Origin: Dryococelus australis
Taxonomy: Eukaryota; Arthropoda; Insecta; Phasmatodea; Phasmatidae
Assembly (NCBI GenBank): GCA_029891345.1
Contig: CM057009.1
Coordinates: 210,050,709 to 210,114,708, forward strand
DNA: 64,000 bases
Reading direction: 5' to 3'
Part shown: piece by piece, positions 36,271 through 46,929 of the stretch
Layout of the letters: each line of letters starts with the position of its first letter
Numbering within the stretch: the stretch's first letter is position 1
Made by a program: the position numbers and the translations under genes
The notes under the pieces: model-generated
What the model was told of the DNA's origin: nothing
What the model saw: only the letters and a program-made list of their open reading frames with translations
Databases searched by the model: none

Positions 36271-37469
36271 ATGGGAAAGTCAAATAAAAAAACATTTTTA
36301 TTCAATTTATCAATGTCGGTGAAATTCACAATACCATATAAAGAAACTTATATTCCTTCTCAGCCAATAAAGGAAAACATAAAAAATCTCGCACACAGCA
36401 TGTATAAAAACGAGACGATTGAACCAAGGGCTCACACTCGCTCTCTGCAAACTACAGAGTGAAGACACTATGAGAGCCAGTAGTGACACCATGAGGGCCA
36501 GTGAAGATACCATGAGAGCCAGTGAAGATACCGTGACAGCCAGTGAAGATACCATGAGAACCAATGAAGAGACTGTGAGAGCAAGTGAAGACACCATGCG
36601 AGCCAGTGAAGATATCATGCGAGCCAGCTGTGACAAACAAAACTTGTTTGACGAGAAGGAACTGTCGCCAGTGAGTTTAGCTGCCTATCGTGGTTGGTTA
36701 GATGAACTTGTACACATGAAGGAGATGAAATTGAATTTTTGAAGAAAAGCATTTTGGTGGTAAATTTCCAATTCAGCGAGCAGCAGCGGCGGGAAATTTG
36801 GAAATTGTAAAATTCCTAATAGAAGAAGGTGTCAGTGTTTCAGCCCAAGATTCAGCAGGTATAACCGTATTGGGGTATGCCAATTATTATTTTGAAAATT
36901 GGCCCGTACTTGTGTATTTGGTGCAAACAATAGACGCGGTAGTGAAAGGGATTCACAAAGACTGGAAATTATTGGTGAAAGCGGCTAATGCAGGTCGTTA
37001 AAACACTGTGCGTTACCTAATTGAAAAAAGTTTGTGTGAACCGGTTTTCTTAGAAAAGTATTTGTTACTGCATTTCGCTGCCCAAGACAGCATCGTGGAA
37101 GTGGTAGATTATCTGCTAGAAAACGGAGCAAATGTTTTATTAATGGGACTTAATATCATTACAGTATTACACGAAGCTGTATCTAGTAAAAATAAATCTA
37201 CAGTTTTGTGTTTTATGGACAATATAAAAGAAGCAGTGAATAACGACAAGGAAAAAAAAATGGAAGATTTCCTAAATACTGAGGATTTGAATGGTGAAAC
37301 TGCAATTATGTGGGATACTACGAATGAAATTTGTGAAATTTTAATTGAACATGATGCAAAACCCTACAACAAGACTAAATTAAGCCAATGCCTTATTTAT
37401 GAGTATGCCAGTAGGTATGTATGTATATATATTTTGAATGAAAAATGTCAAATGTCAACAAAAATGTAA
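36271..37469 (+). pseudogene. Ankyrin-repeat protein with N-terminal 7-residue repeats, decayed
   Basis: A frame from an ATG at 36,271 shifts into 36,419-36,742, where a 21-bp unit encoding (A/T)SEDTMR-like heptads is repeated about eight times. The reading then shifts again to 36,743-37,469, which carries degenerate ankyrin repeats: AAAAGNLEIVKFLIEEGVSV, LLVKAANAGR, LLHFAAQDSIVEVVDYLLEN and GETAIMWDT...EICEILIEHDAK. A TAA at 36,999-37,001 interrupts the ankyrin part. Ankyrin proteins of large viruses usually bind host proteins, often in ubiquitin or NF-kB pathways; the target here is unknown. The charged acidic/basic heptads could form a helical stalk. Confidence 0.65.
36455..36630 (+). repeat. 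21-bp tandem coding repeat, about 8 copies
   Basis: Units of the form 'gccagtgaagataccatgaga' run head to tail within the ankyrin gene's N-terminal part. The repeat length keeps the frame, and variation between copies is mostly at single bases. Confidence 0.9.
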
Positions 37470-37486
37470 ATAATATGTAAAAATCA

Positions 37487-37568
<82 letters not shown>
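37487..37568. repeat. Palindromic (TG)n(TA)n(CA)n microsatellite
   Basis: A run of about 11 TG, then about 21 TA, then about 9 CA forms one self-complementary tract of 82 bases that could fold into a hairpin or cruciform. It lies just 3' of the ankyrin frame. Confidence 0.97.
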
Positions 37569-37689
37569 ATGACGAACAAAGTTGCCAGTTTTCCTTCCCA
37601 TCATCCTCCTCATCCTCCTCTTCCTTTACTCCTTTCACTGATACATTCGTGATTGGTTTTTCCAAATAAATTTTGAACAAGGCAAACAT

Positions 37690-37829
37690 TTTGGATTTGG
37701 ATGTAAGTACGGCTAATGTTATCTTTTTGTTCGAACCAAATAACCACGAGCAAAATAGTCAAGAAGGAGTGCTTGAATCCTCAGGAGAGACTGCTTATTC
37801 GCCAGACATAGTAAACAACCACGAATTAA
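37690..37829 (+). pseudogene. Short coding-like remnant after the ankyrin gene
   Basis: A frame reading LDLDVSTANVIFLFEPNN..., acidic and Asn-rich, ends at the TAA at 37,827-37,829. It may be the displaced C-terminus of the ankyrin protein, cut off by the microsatellite expansion, or an independent fragment. Confidence 0.3.
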
Positions 37830-37835
37830 AGTAAG

Positions 37836-39040
37836 TTGGTGGATCGTAGAAAATTTCATGTAACAGCTATCAATAAAATGCGAAATTCGTCAAACTCGAA
37901 TGATGCGTTAATCAATTACTTTGCGACACTTACGCGTTCTCTAATTTGCATCATTTTTCGTAATGTTTCCGAACAATTTGTCCGCGTTTTGGTGACGAAT
38001 TTGGCCACACTTAAAAGCCAATGGACCAAATACACGCCTATTTTTGTTATGACGGCTAGGCTAAACGATACTTTTCAGGAAAACAAACTAAATACACAAC
38101 TTACTGGTGTTTCGTAAAATATACGCACCACAGCCAATAGTGCCATGTATCAATACATTTGTATAGGAGATCTAAACTCATCCCTGCTCTACGACAGAAA
38201 CAAAAATTAAGCGATTGTCCAAACGATCAGGTCGAATAAAACACTACGATTATTCATTAGTGAAAACCCTAGATAATATGCGAATGCCAACAACAATGAT
38301 GATTTTATGGTCACGGCATCGTTATACAAAACTTCTGTGAACGAACAATTTCCATCAAATGCTGAATATATGTATGGTGTAATTGATGGTCGACATCATG
38401 TTGTAAACCTCTCATCCATTGTTGGTATTCCAGGGATTTCTGCCATTTACGAGGATACAGATCCGGGAGAAATAACCATTGACAACACGCATGACAATCA
38501 CGAACACTATTTTCATCGAATAGTACTATTCAAAGCAATTTTATCTGATTTGTATTATTTGAGCAAGTACTTGGAAGCCATGACCGATGGAAAATACACA
38601 CTAGTGGTGAAGATTATCAATTAATTCACGGGAGATAGCGGTATCGTTTTCAAAACAGACCTAGCCGATTTATTTAACGAAAGTAATGGTTTCCAATGCG
38701 TTAAAAATATTCAGAGGAACCTCGTCATCTTTCAAATGAATCCCCTGAAGTTCTAAACTTTTGTTTGCAATTCGAGGATGGTGCAAACACAAAGATTTTA
38801 TTCCACAGAAACTTTAGCATGTCCGAAGAAGAGAAATTGGTTTTAGATACCGAAAATTTGAAATTTATTGCTGAATCGTATGTAGATAATTTACAATTTA
38901 TCGAAGAGAATTGTGAATTGTTCAAGTTAAATGCCCAAAACAATGCCCGTGCGGATGTGGCATACGTATATTGTGGTGATCAACAAAGCCCGAACCAGTT
39001 TAATTTACAGCTGAATACAGATTTGGACATGAAATACTAA
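37836..39040 (+). pseudogene. Unidentified ~400-aa gene, four in-frame stops and one frameshift
   Basis: One frame reads as protein from 37,836 to 38,756 and is interrupted only by stops (near 38,115, 38,208, 38,276 and 38,622). It then shifts into 38,765-39,040. Protein-like segments include LINYFATLTRSLICIIFRNV, YGVIDGRHHVVNLSSIVGI and FLHRNF-like C-terminal parts. The first good ATG is at 37,878. There is no membrane span and no family is recognised. Its composition (Asn, Ile and Asp rich, long soluble protein) and its place between other plus-strand genes suggest a virus structural or replication gene. Confidence 0.5.
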
Positions 39041-39102
39041 ATATTATGATTTACTTTCTACATGAAATTTCGCTAGCTTCCTTCAATACCATATTGTGAT
39101 TT

Positions 39103-40140
39103 ATGAAAAGTTATCAAAATGCTTTCTATAACCAGGTTGTAATTGCCAGGATTACCTATCTGAAGAAATATAAATTAAACGCATATTACGACGAAATCCA
39201 TCATTATGATAAAATGTTGAATTTTTTGTGCGTATCTAGTTCGAGTAAAATAATTAAAGATATTGAGAGAGGAAATAGTTCAGATAGAATTTACATCAAT
39301 GGTTTTCGTAGTCTAAATGATAAAATTATGGTCTATGTGGATTCGACAAGGAACCCCATACTACCTACTGGTGAAAATGTTATTTCTATTTCGCATACAA
39401 AATTTTGTGGTACAGATAGGTTCGCATGTTTTAAAGAATATACTATTTTAACCATGCAATATATGATCATATATCCTTCGAATTTATATGCAACTAGTAA
39501 TCTCGACACATTCAACCAAGAATTGATCAGGGCGGCAAAAACGAGTCAGATGTGTGTTTGTTACAAGTCCTTCAATCCTTTTCCCAATTTTAATATCGTA
39601 GATGATAGACCATATAGTGTAGTTATAAGTTGGGAGTCTGAGGAATATGAACCACATTTAGGAATTCTTTGGGTAAATATTTGTGCAAAATACAACAATT
39701 CTACAGTGTGTGTGGTTTTCAAAATCGAAATACAACCACAAAAATATTCGCCCGAAAGTATATTTTAATTTGAAAGAAACAAATCCAATACGAATAACAG
39801 AAGAGGAAACTCAAATAGAAAAACTTATAAAAACATTCCCTTCTATCTGTTTGGTACATCCGGGTAAAAAGGATATTTTAGTACCCCGTATAGAGTACAT
39901 AGATAGAGAAAATAAATTTTAATACAAGATTATTATCCATCAACCTGGGAGAAAAAACTTTACGACCACCTACTACACATCAAATTATACGTGTTTGAAA
40001 GCGACAAAGTTTTAAAATATATTTTACGTATTACAAATAACACCTTTCATTTTAAAAACAATTTTTGGGTAAAAGAAAACCGTAATTTTGACCTTTTTGA
40101 TGAGGTAGTAAGTTGTGTTGTGCTCGAAGGCACTCAATAA
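39103..40140 (+). pseudogene. Unidentified ~345-aa gene, first 220 codons intact
   Basis: ATG at 39,103 opens the longest uninterrupted plus-strand frame of the block (to 39,768). Reading then shifts into 39,750-39,922 (VYFNLKETNPIRITEEE) and again into 39,921-40,140 (WEKKLYDHLLHIKLYVFESD), ending TAA. Scattered cysteines (CVSSSS, KFCGTDRFACF, CVCYK) could pair. It has no signal peptide and no recognised domain. It starts about 60 bases after the preceding gene ends and is followed 9 bases later by a membrane protein. Confidence 0.5.
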
Positions 40141-40149
40141 CAGTAGGGC

Positions 40150-40473
40150 ATGGCGGCTGCAGAGATATTAGCAGCTGCTTAAAAAAGTTATACTTTTTTC
40201 AACAATTTGATTGAAAATGCAAATGTTTCGAAAACTAAAACTACTACTGCTACTTTCAACACTAAATATGAACATAAAGAGAAGCTGGAATTGGGAAACG
40301 AAAATTTACAAAACAACACTGTCGATTGGCAATTTTTTAAAAACTATATGATTACGCTGGCCATCATGACTATTGTATTTATGCAAATAATGCAGATAAC
40401 GACAATTATAAAAATCATACTCATATTGATATTTTTAGCACATATTGCATTCATTTATGTAAGTCGTTATTAA
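40150..40473 (+). pseudogene. Small protein with two C-terminal membrane spans
   Basis: An ATG at 40,150 (MAAAEILAAA) is in frame with the open stretch 40,207-40,473, separated only by a TAA at 40,180-40,182. The C-terminal half is strongly hydrophobic (MITLAIMTIVFMQIMQITTI, IILILIFLAHIAFIYV), giving two spans or a hairpin. The stop overlaps the next gene's ATG (TAATG), which is typical of compact virus genomes. Confidence 0.5.
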
Positions 40474-41215
40474 TGTCGATTATAATTTATAGCAATGTCG
40501 ATTATAATTTATTTCGGAAATACAATAAAGCGATATTAAGCCACATCTCAAAGACGAGCATTTCGGTCAGCCAATGTCCCTTGTATCTCATTTTAGTCGG
40601 ACAACCATTGAAAACCTCGGCAAAAATGTTCATGAATCTATTCTCCAACAACAACCGTAAATTTATCGATTCGTTGAAATTGGCCACTTTATTCGAGTAC
40701 TCTACATATACCGAAAACATCGCTAGTACCGATAACCTCAAACTTTTTGCCAAACATGTGATCATTCATGGACTAACGTGGGGTTCTGTTTTGGATCTAG
40801 CGTGTATTGAGAAAGCCAAAGTGAATATGTTTTTCGACCAGCAATATCTAAATATGGAAATAGTCAAACATAATAAACTGATCCATAATAAAACTACCTC
40901 TTTGCCAAACACAGAAGTCGCTATGGAGGATGGCAAAAAAATTATACAATATGTGTTTCCCTAAGCTACCGCCCCTCATGCGATATCAATGTCAATGCGC
41001 TCGGATACATGGCAAACATCGAAATGTTCAACTCAAACTTGGTTAACGGTACGGGATTTTGACTCAGGCACAATCTGGGCAACATGGAAAATGTCGAATT
41101 GGACAATCGGTATGCAAAAGACCTCCAAATCATCATCAATTCCAAACCACTCCATCAAAACATTGATGTTTAGCGTTTGAACTAAATGGGGGTGGAGGGG
41201 CTAAAAATACCAATC
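40473..41215 (+). pseudogene. Unidentified gene, intact for 163 codons then broken
   Basis: ATG at 40,473 overlaps the previous stop. The frame is open to 40,964 (LFRKYNKAILSHISKTSISV; LYLILVGQPLKTSAKMFMN). A second frame from about 40,983 continues as DINVNALGYMANIEMFNSN, a TGA, then NLGNMENVELDNRY and ends near 41,170. The first 39 bases contain a tandem duplication of atgtcgattataatttat. No family is recognised. Confidence 0.45.
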
Positions 41216-41289
41216 GCAAAAGAAAAATCAACAAATGTTCCGAATACATCCCAACTCTTTGTTCGTAAAGAAAATATAAAAAAGCAACA

Positions 41290-43195
41290 CATTATATAAA
41301 AATGTTTTTAGTTACAATTTTGAAAATGAAATGAACTCGTCCAAATTTTTTCTTGTTGGCACAAGTCAAATCTTTATCGTATAAATCAAATTTCACATTA
41401 CCAGAAGCATCTTTTGTAGTGGCAAATTCCACATTCTTTTTCAACATAAAAAACAGTTGAAGTCGTTGCTTGTTTGCTGTCGGCAAACACTCGTACCGTT
41501 CTGTTGACGAATAGGCTCGCTGAAGAATATTGTAAATAGCAGCATTACACCCATTCATCTGCAATTTGTTTATCTACAAATTGTCGAATTTCAAATAACC
41601 GATACTCTTACAATCAGATGCAATGTTTTTCAACACCGCCATCGACGATTTGACACAAAATATATTTGTTGGTATTTTTTTCTCGATTAATACTCATTTA
41701 TTTCAACTACATCAGCGGCGATCGACCGATAACCGAGTAGATCGAAGCCATGCAATCGATATAATCATCTTTCATTTGCATAGGCACAGCTATTCCTTTT
41801 TGTGATTATGCATTGCTAAATTTTAAACGATCGTATAATCGATGCGAGGACTCTACAACCACCTCGAAAGTGAGCCGATTATTATGCACAAAATACACGT
41901 TCGCCTTTACTCGATAGATTTTCGTACATAGAGATAAAATGTCGTTATCATCAACCACCAACGATATTCTGTACATGTTTGTCGACACGCTTACGTTAAA
42001 GTGTGGGTTATTGAAATATTCCAGCGGCTCGGTCAATGAAACTCGCCACAGTTAATGTGTATTTGGACAAAGACCATCACGGATTTATTAAATGGCAGAA
42101 ATACGGGCACTGAGTCCTTGCTAAAGCGAATGCTAAATCTGGTTTTAGAATCGTAGTTGAAAATCATCTGGAAACAACGATAGTGTACGGTCGGAATGTA
42201 TTTATTAGTGTTGATAGCATACCCGTCTTCGGTATGTTGCTGATGACTGGTAAAGTCCGTTTTTAATTTCAGGAACCTCGGATCATCACTCTCTGCATCT
42301 ACATGTTCGCCTTCACCATCCTACGATTTCCGTTCTGCAAAATCCAGGTAAATACCCATGTTTTCTATACCGAGCTCGAAAAGACGAACAAGGGGTTTGA
42401 GTTTAGTTTCGTCTTCAAGTAGTTTATCGCTGTGAAAAGTTTGGTCATTTTCCCATATTGGAACGTGGATCATATTTGCTCTATGATATGCGGTCCGAAA
42501 CAATTATCCATAGTCAAAACACGCTCCTAATCGCCGTCCACGGTCAATTCGAATGCAGATGTGGTGCAGATTCATCCCATTACCTCGTCCACAAATGTCT
42601 TAAATGGCATACCTTTGAAATTATTCAAGTTGAATATACTTTCAAGCACAAGCACCTCGATGAAACCAAACCAGCATCGAATCTTTGAGAGTAGTTTATT
42701 CAGTTTCACTTTAAGATTAAACTTGTAATTCAAGGGAAATATCGAGTTGAATGTGCACAAGTGACTGATAAAAGTATTGTTTTTCATATCTGTAATATCG
42801 CGTTTGTCGAGCGGCAACCAGTACCCTTTAGCAATCAGTTTGGAAATCAGTTTGTCGATCCTACACGAATTGGTGCTCATGGCCAGGTTCACATCCGAGA
42901 CCAGAACCCGATTGAACAAATCGATGGTGACATTTTTTTCGAAAAGACACAAAACTCCCTAATAATCTGTGGGTATCGTGGATGTGTCAATGTTCTTCGG
43001 TACAGGTCTGATGGCGAGTTCATACAAATCTCTATCGCCGATCTGAGGAGTCAATGGTTTATGGTTCAAGTTTGTAATATTTGTTCTCTTTTCGTTTTGT
43101 ACGTATTCGTCATGGAAACGAAATTGCACCAATTGCCCATCGCAACAATCTTTTTTGTCTGTTCTTCATTATTTTCGAATGCATATAAGACCAGT
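41290..43195 (-). pseudogene. Large unidentified minus-strand gene, fragmentary
   Basis: Protein-like minus-strand pieces follow each other through 42,960-43,150 (NLNHKPLTPQIGDRDLYELA), 42,572-42,952 (CRIDKLISKLIAKGYWLPLD), 42,321-42,503 (HVPIWENDQTFHSDKLLEDE), 41,806-42,036 and 41,292-41,564 (NAAIYNILQRAYSSTE), with stops and frame changes between them. Together they would make one protein of about 600 residues or two smaller ones. No motif I know is present. The start cannot be fixed. Confidence 0.4.
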
Positions 43196-43199
43196 TAAA

Positions 43200-44049
43200 T
43201 CAACAACATTGATGGGGAGATAATGAGTTTATTGGAGAAACTATCGATGGGCTGTATATGGCCAACAAATCATTTTAATACATACCCAAAAAGTTGATGA
43301 TCGTAGACAATGTATTTAGCATCCACTTCAAAATACTGCAATTACACAAATCAAGGTCATTTTCAAAGTTTTTGCCTTCAGGATTACGGTGAACAAACTC
43401 GTATGGTTCTTTACCTACGGGCAAAATCAGTTCGACACAATGACCTTTAATTTTTTGGGGGTAACTGTATTTGTTGATGCAAAAGCGATGACTGCGTGTT
43501 CGGCTCACTCGAATGTGCGGAAATTCGCGATTATTCTTCAATATATAGGGAAACCAACACAAAAAAACCATTTTCGACAAAATAACCATGAATTTGGGAA
43601 TTTGTCGTCGAATAATCTTCCATGTTTAATCTCCTCTTTTTAGAATCTTTCACCATATAGTATTCCATTACACATTCGTACAACAATAGTGGTGATGTAG
43701 ATGATGATGAGGGTGATGATACCATTCTGCTGCCATCACAAGAACCACGATAACAATGGAATAATCTCAAATCTAAATCAGATCCTTGCATCACAAGGAA
43801 TATATTGCAGATATGACGATCCTCCATGGTTATACAAGTTGTATAGTTCAAGTTGTGATGATGGCACAAGTACAAGTAAACTTGATTGAAACGAGAACAC
43901 GATGGAATAACACATATGCGAATCAGTTTGCATTTGAGATTTGTATTTTTGTGACAAGGTTGAAAAGTCACATTATGTTTACGAGCCAAATATTCTACAC
44001 AATCGTTGAAATGATTCAAGAAACAGCAAAATAAGAACTCCCTGTGCAT
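43200..44049 (-). pseudogene. Unidentified cysteine-rich minus-strand gene
   Basis: An ATG at 44,049 opens a frame to 43,531 with many cysteines and histidines in its first 100 residues (CVEYLARKHNVTFQPCHKN, CKLIRICVIPSC, LCHHHNLNYTTC, FHCYRGSC). Reading then shifts to 43,275-43,589 (FPHIRVSRTRSHRFCINKYS; LPVGKEPYEFVHRNPEG). The even cysteine spacing suggests a disulphide-rich or zinc-binding ectodomain. There is no signal peptide. It may continue into the gene fragments at 43,195 and below. The family is unknown. Confidence 0.4.
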
Positions 44050-44095
44050 GGTCGTAGAAAAACTGAAATATTTTAAAAGGAAGGTACTGTATTTA

Positions 44096-44113
44096 TAGAG
44101 AGAGAGAGAGAGT
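44096..44113. repeat. (AG)n microsatellite
   Basis: Eighteen bases of AG repeats in the spacer upstream of two divergent genes. Confidence 0.95.
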
Positions 44114-44252
44114 TATTTATTTCAAGTTTTTCCAAGAGTAAAATAAAGGAAATCTTTTATTTAGAAAGTTTTTCTTTTTTTAATGATTAAAATATAAAAA
44201 AATACTGTATATATACCGCCTGTTGTTTGAGTACTATTCGGTGCCGACAACA

Positions 44253-44699
44253 ATGGGTTTCAATAGCGCTTTCTTGGTGGGTTCTGAGGCAGTGGATGCC
44301 TACAAATCCCAGTCTGCATACATTCGAACTCACCACAGGAACAAGAGCAAGTTTCCCAAACTTACTTATGAATTTACGGCCGATGAAAGTTACGGTGATG
44401 CTCACTTGATAATTAACGTACTGATCAAAGGTATGACGAGAAATAACTGTGTTCATGACAAAATAGATGGAGATGTGTATGAAGATGTTAACGTCCGTCG
44501 ATTCTATGTCTTCGATGATGGTAGTGGAAACAAGATGGAAGAACTGCGTGGTAATTGCACCCTGGATCTTGAATCTATTGTGCAAAAAAATTGCAACACC
44601 ACCAAACTCCTTGTTTTTATTCGCAAAATAAATTGGTGTTATCCCATTTCGAAAAAGGATGTCCAATTTACACCAGAAAAAGAAAAGGAGAAAATTTAA
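44253..44699 (+). CDS. Unidentified 148-aa open protein
   Basis: The ATG at 44,253 (MGFNSAFLVGSEAVDAYKSQ) gives an uninterrupted frame to TAA at 44,699. The frame is open a little further upstream without an ATG. Acidic central region with FTADESYGDAHLIINVLIKG and DDGSGNKMEELRGN, and a C-terminal lysine/glutamate tail. It is probably a soluble, beta-rich protein with no family recognised. It diverges from the cysteine-rich gene at 44,049. A 171-codon antisense frame overlaps it. Confidence 0.45.
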   Translation: MGFNSAFLVGSEAVDAYKSQSAYIRTHHRNKSKFPKLTYEFTADESYGDAHLIINVLIKGMTRNNCVHDKIDGDVYEDVNVRRFYVFDDGSGNKMEELRGNCTLDLESIVQKNCNTTKLLVFIRKINWCYPISKKDVQFTPEKEKEKI

Positions 44700-45158
44700 C
44701 ACTCTTAAATATTCGATGCTTGTTGCGATTCAGTCCAGGGACTATTATTACATGGACAATATTTAAAAATAACCACATGTACTGAAGATTATAACATTCA
44801 TCCCATCATGATGTGCTCTTACTCTCGGATTTTTGGAATTCCTTTGTGAATCTTATGTAAAAAAATTTTTTGATTAGAATAAAAATAATTTTAAAAAGGT
44901 ATTTTTTTACCTACTATATTCACAAATGAACTAGTGCTGAAATTAATGGATTCAACCAGGATTGATAATTATCGTACAAGAACAACTACAGTTTGTGTTT
45001 GTCTTCCAATTTTAAGTCTTGGCAAATCAGCATACCTATTTTTATTGGGAAATAAGACAGTGTCGATTCGACTATCAGATTGTGTAGTTTTGTGCGAAAA
45101 AATCTTTTATTTTTACCACTTCGATAATTAATATTTTATTAAAATATTGTTTCACATT
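44700..45158. other. Spacer between convergent genes
   Basis: AT-rich, with one short open plus frame (44,946-45,131, about 61 residues, no motif) that I do not promote to a gene. The flanking genes converge here, so it should hold their 3' ends. Confidence 0.4.
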
Positions 45159-46609
45159 TCAATGATTTTTCAACAACTTTATGGGCGAGCTAATGGTATG
45201 TTTGAGAGCATTTTCCACATCACTTTCTATATCACAGTGATGGTAAAACCATAAATTCACATTTGCAAACACGAAATCCTCTCTTGGACCTAATAAAGTT
45301 TATTATTAACACATAGTATTATTTTGTCACCACTATCCCCACCTTCACCATTGTTGTTTTTTTTTTCTTTGGCACTTTGGTTCGAATTAAAAATGATGGA
45401 GTAAAAGAATCTTCTAAATTGGGTTTTGAAGGGTTCTGCCCGAAACACAACGATATAGGCATCGGTGTTACAAACATTACCAAAGTTCCATTTTCTTGTG
45501 GTTTGTCACCTATTTTTACATTAACAAAACACCTTCATAAAGGAAATATATCCCTTTGTTATCACCGATTGTTCTACTTCCAACAAGTGAGTGTCGGCAA
45601 AAGGACATAGCATAATTATAAAGTAAGAATGGCATTTACTCAAGTAACACAATAGCGAGAAAATCGTGTGATAAACAAAGTTTTCAATTTTTTTCATTTT
45701 TTGCGAATAAACCAATGTGTTTTCAATTGGTGCGATATTCGATCTATAAGTCGCGAACCAACCTCGGGTATCAATCGCTCTGAATGGTGGTATTAATGTC
45801 TATCTTGGTTTATGTTTCGGATATGCAAAATAGTGCCAAAACTATTTGCATTTGATCAAATCGGATAGAAACTCTTTGGCGGTGGATTAGAGTTTGCGAT
45901 CGTCATCTTCATTGTTTTCAATTTCGACCAGAAACAATCTTTGCAAATCAGACTCCACTTTGGTAGGATTCCTTTTCTCTACAAACGAACAAAAATAAAT
46001 ATCTTCTATAAAATTTAAAAAGCAATCATTTACCACGTATGTAAACTGATTAAAATTAAATTTTCGCTCCACTCTCCAGTTTGTTTCTGCATTGAGTTCT
46101 TGAACACAAGGCATTAGAAAATCCAAACCACTCCAAGTACACATATTTGTTGCAAATAGTCTATATTTATAATTGTCTTCTAGTTTATTTTTCCTACAGT
46201 TATGTCTCAACGAATTAATCAAGGAATTCAAGGTGTAAACTTGGTTTAAGTGAAGGTTGTCTTGAGTTGCTGACAACATGCTTGATTTATTGATTTCGTT
46301 TTTTCAATATGCAGTCATGAATTGTGCAGAAATTGTAGCGAGTGGTTATTCTTTTTTCCAATTTTTAAATACAATGTGATTCTGTAAAATTTTTTGTTCT
46401 TTCATTAGTTGGTGGAACATTAGAGAATGTTTTGGTAAAACATAGTCCCATTTGTCGTTTTTAAAGTAACCAAAGGTATCGATAGAGTATTTTTTTAAGT
46501 TGAAAAATACACACAGGAGTGAATTTTCAATGTACATGACTAGAACAGTTGGCTTATGAAAAACGAAAATTCGAGTGGTAATGGACTTTGTTGTGGGATA
46601 CGCTTTCAT
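45159..46609 (-). pseudogene. Unidentified ~480-aa gene, mainly broken by nonsense codons
   Basis: An intact ATG at 46,609 starts a minus-strand frame that stays in the same register to about 45,530, crossing only stop codons (after 46,346, near 45,887 and in 45,720-45,850). It then shifts once and continues through KPQENGTLVMFVTPMPISL (about 45,450-45,510), an A-rich lysine stretch (about 45,360) and PREDFVFANVNLWFYHHCD to a TGA at 45,159. Cysteine-rich middle (NMCTWSGLDFLMPCVQE; KCHSYFIIMLCPFADTHLLE). No family is recognised. Plus-strand frames at 45,377-45,610 are shadows of this gene. Confidence 0.5.
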
Positions 46610-46929
46610 AATAGTTGAATTGAGATTTTTCAGTCAAAGTTGATAAATCACATCGCCCATTGATATCCTGCAAAATTCTTTCATCCAGCTCTACTATATC
46701 ATTTTAGACGATATCGCAATTGAGATATACGTCGGGAGTATATTAGAACTGAAAAGTTTCGAGAGAGTATAGAGGAACTAATGCACGGTACTTGTTAACA
46801 AGATTCTCATTCAAAGATATCGGGTAGGCGATATTTTATCCAGGTCGTGAATAAATATTCCTGTATTTTTTGTATTGAGCATTTATGATGATAGATGAGT
46901 GTTTCCATCGAGACATGTCAACATCGGGG

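Noticed and set aside
44187-44702. 171-codon minus-strand ORF
   Set aside because: Longer than the plus frame it overlaps, but the plus frame has a clean ATG, better composition and a natural stop; coding on the minus strand is less likely, though not excluded.
45377-45610. 77-codon plus-strand ORF
   Set aside because: The minus strand reads as a continuous protein through the same bases and beyond; the plus frame is its shadow.
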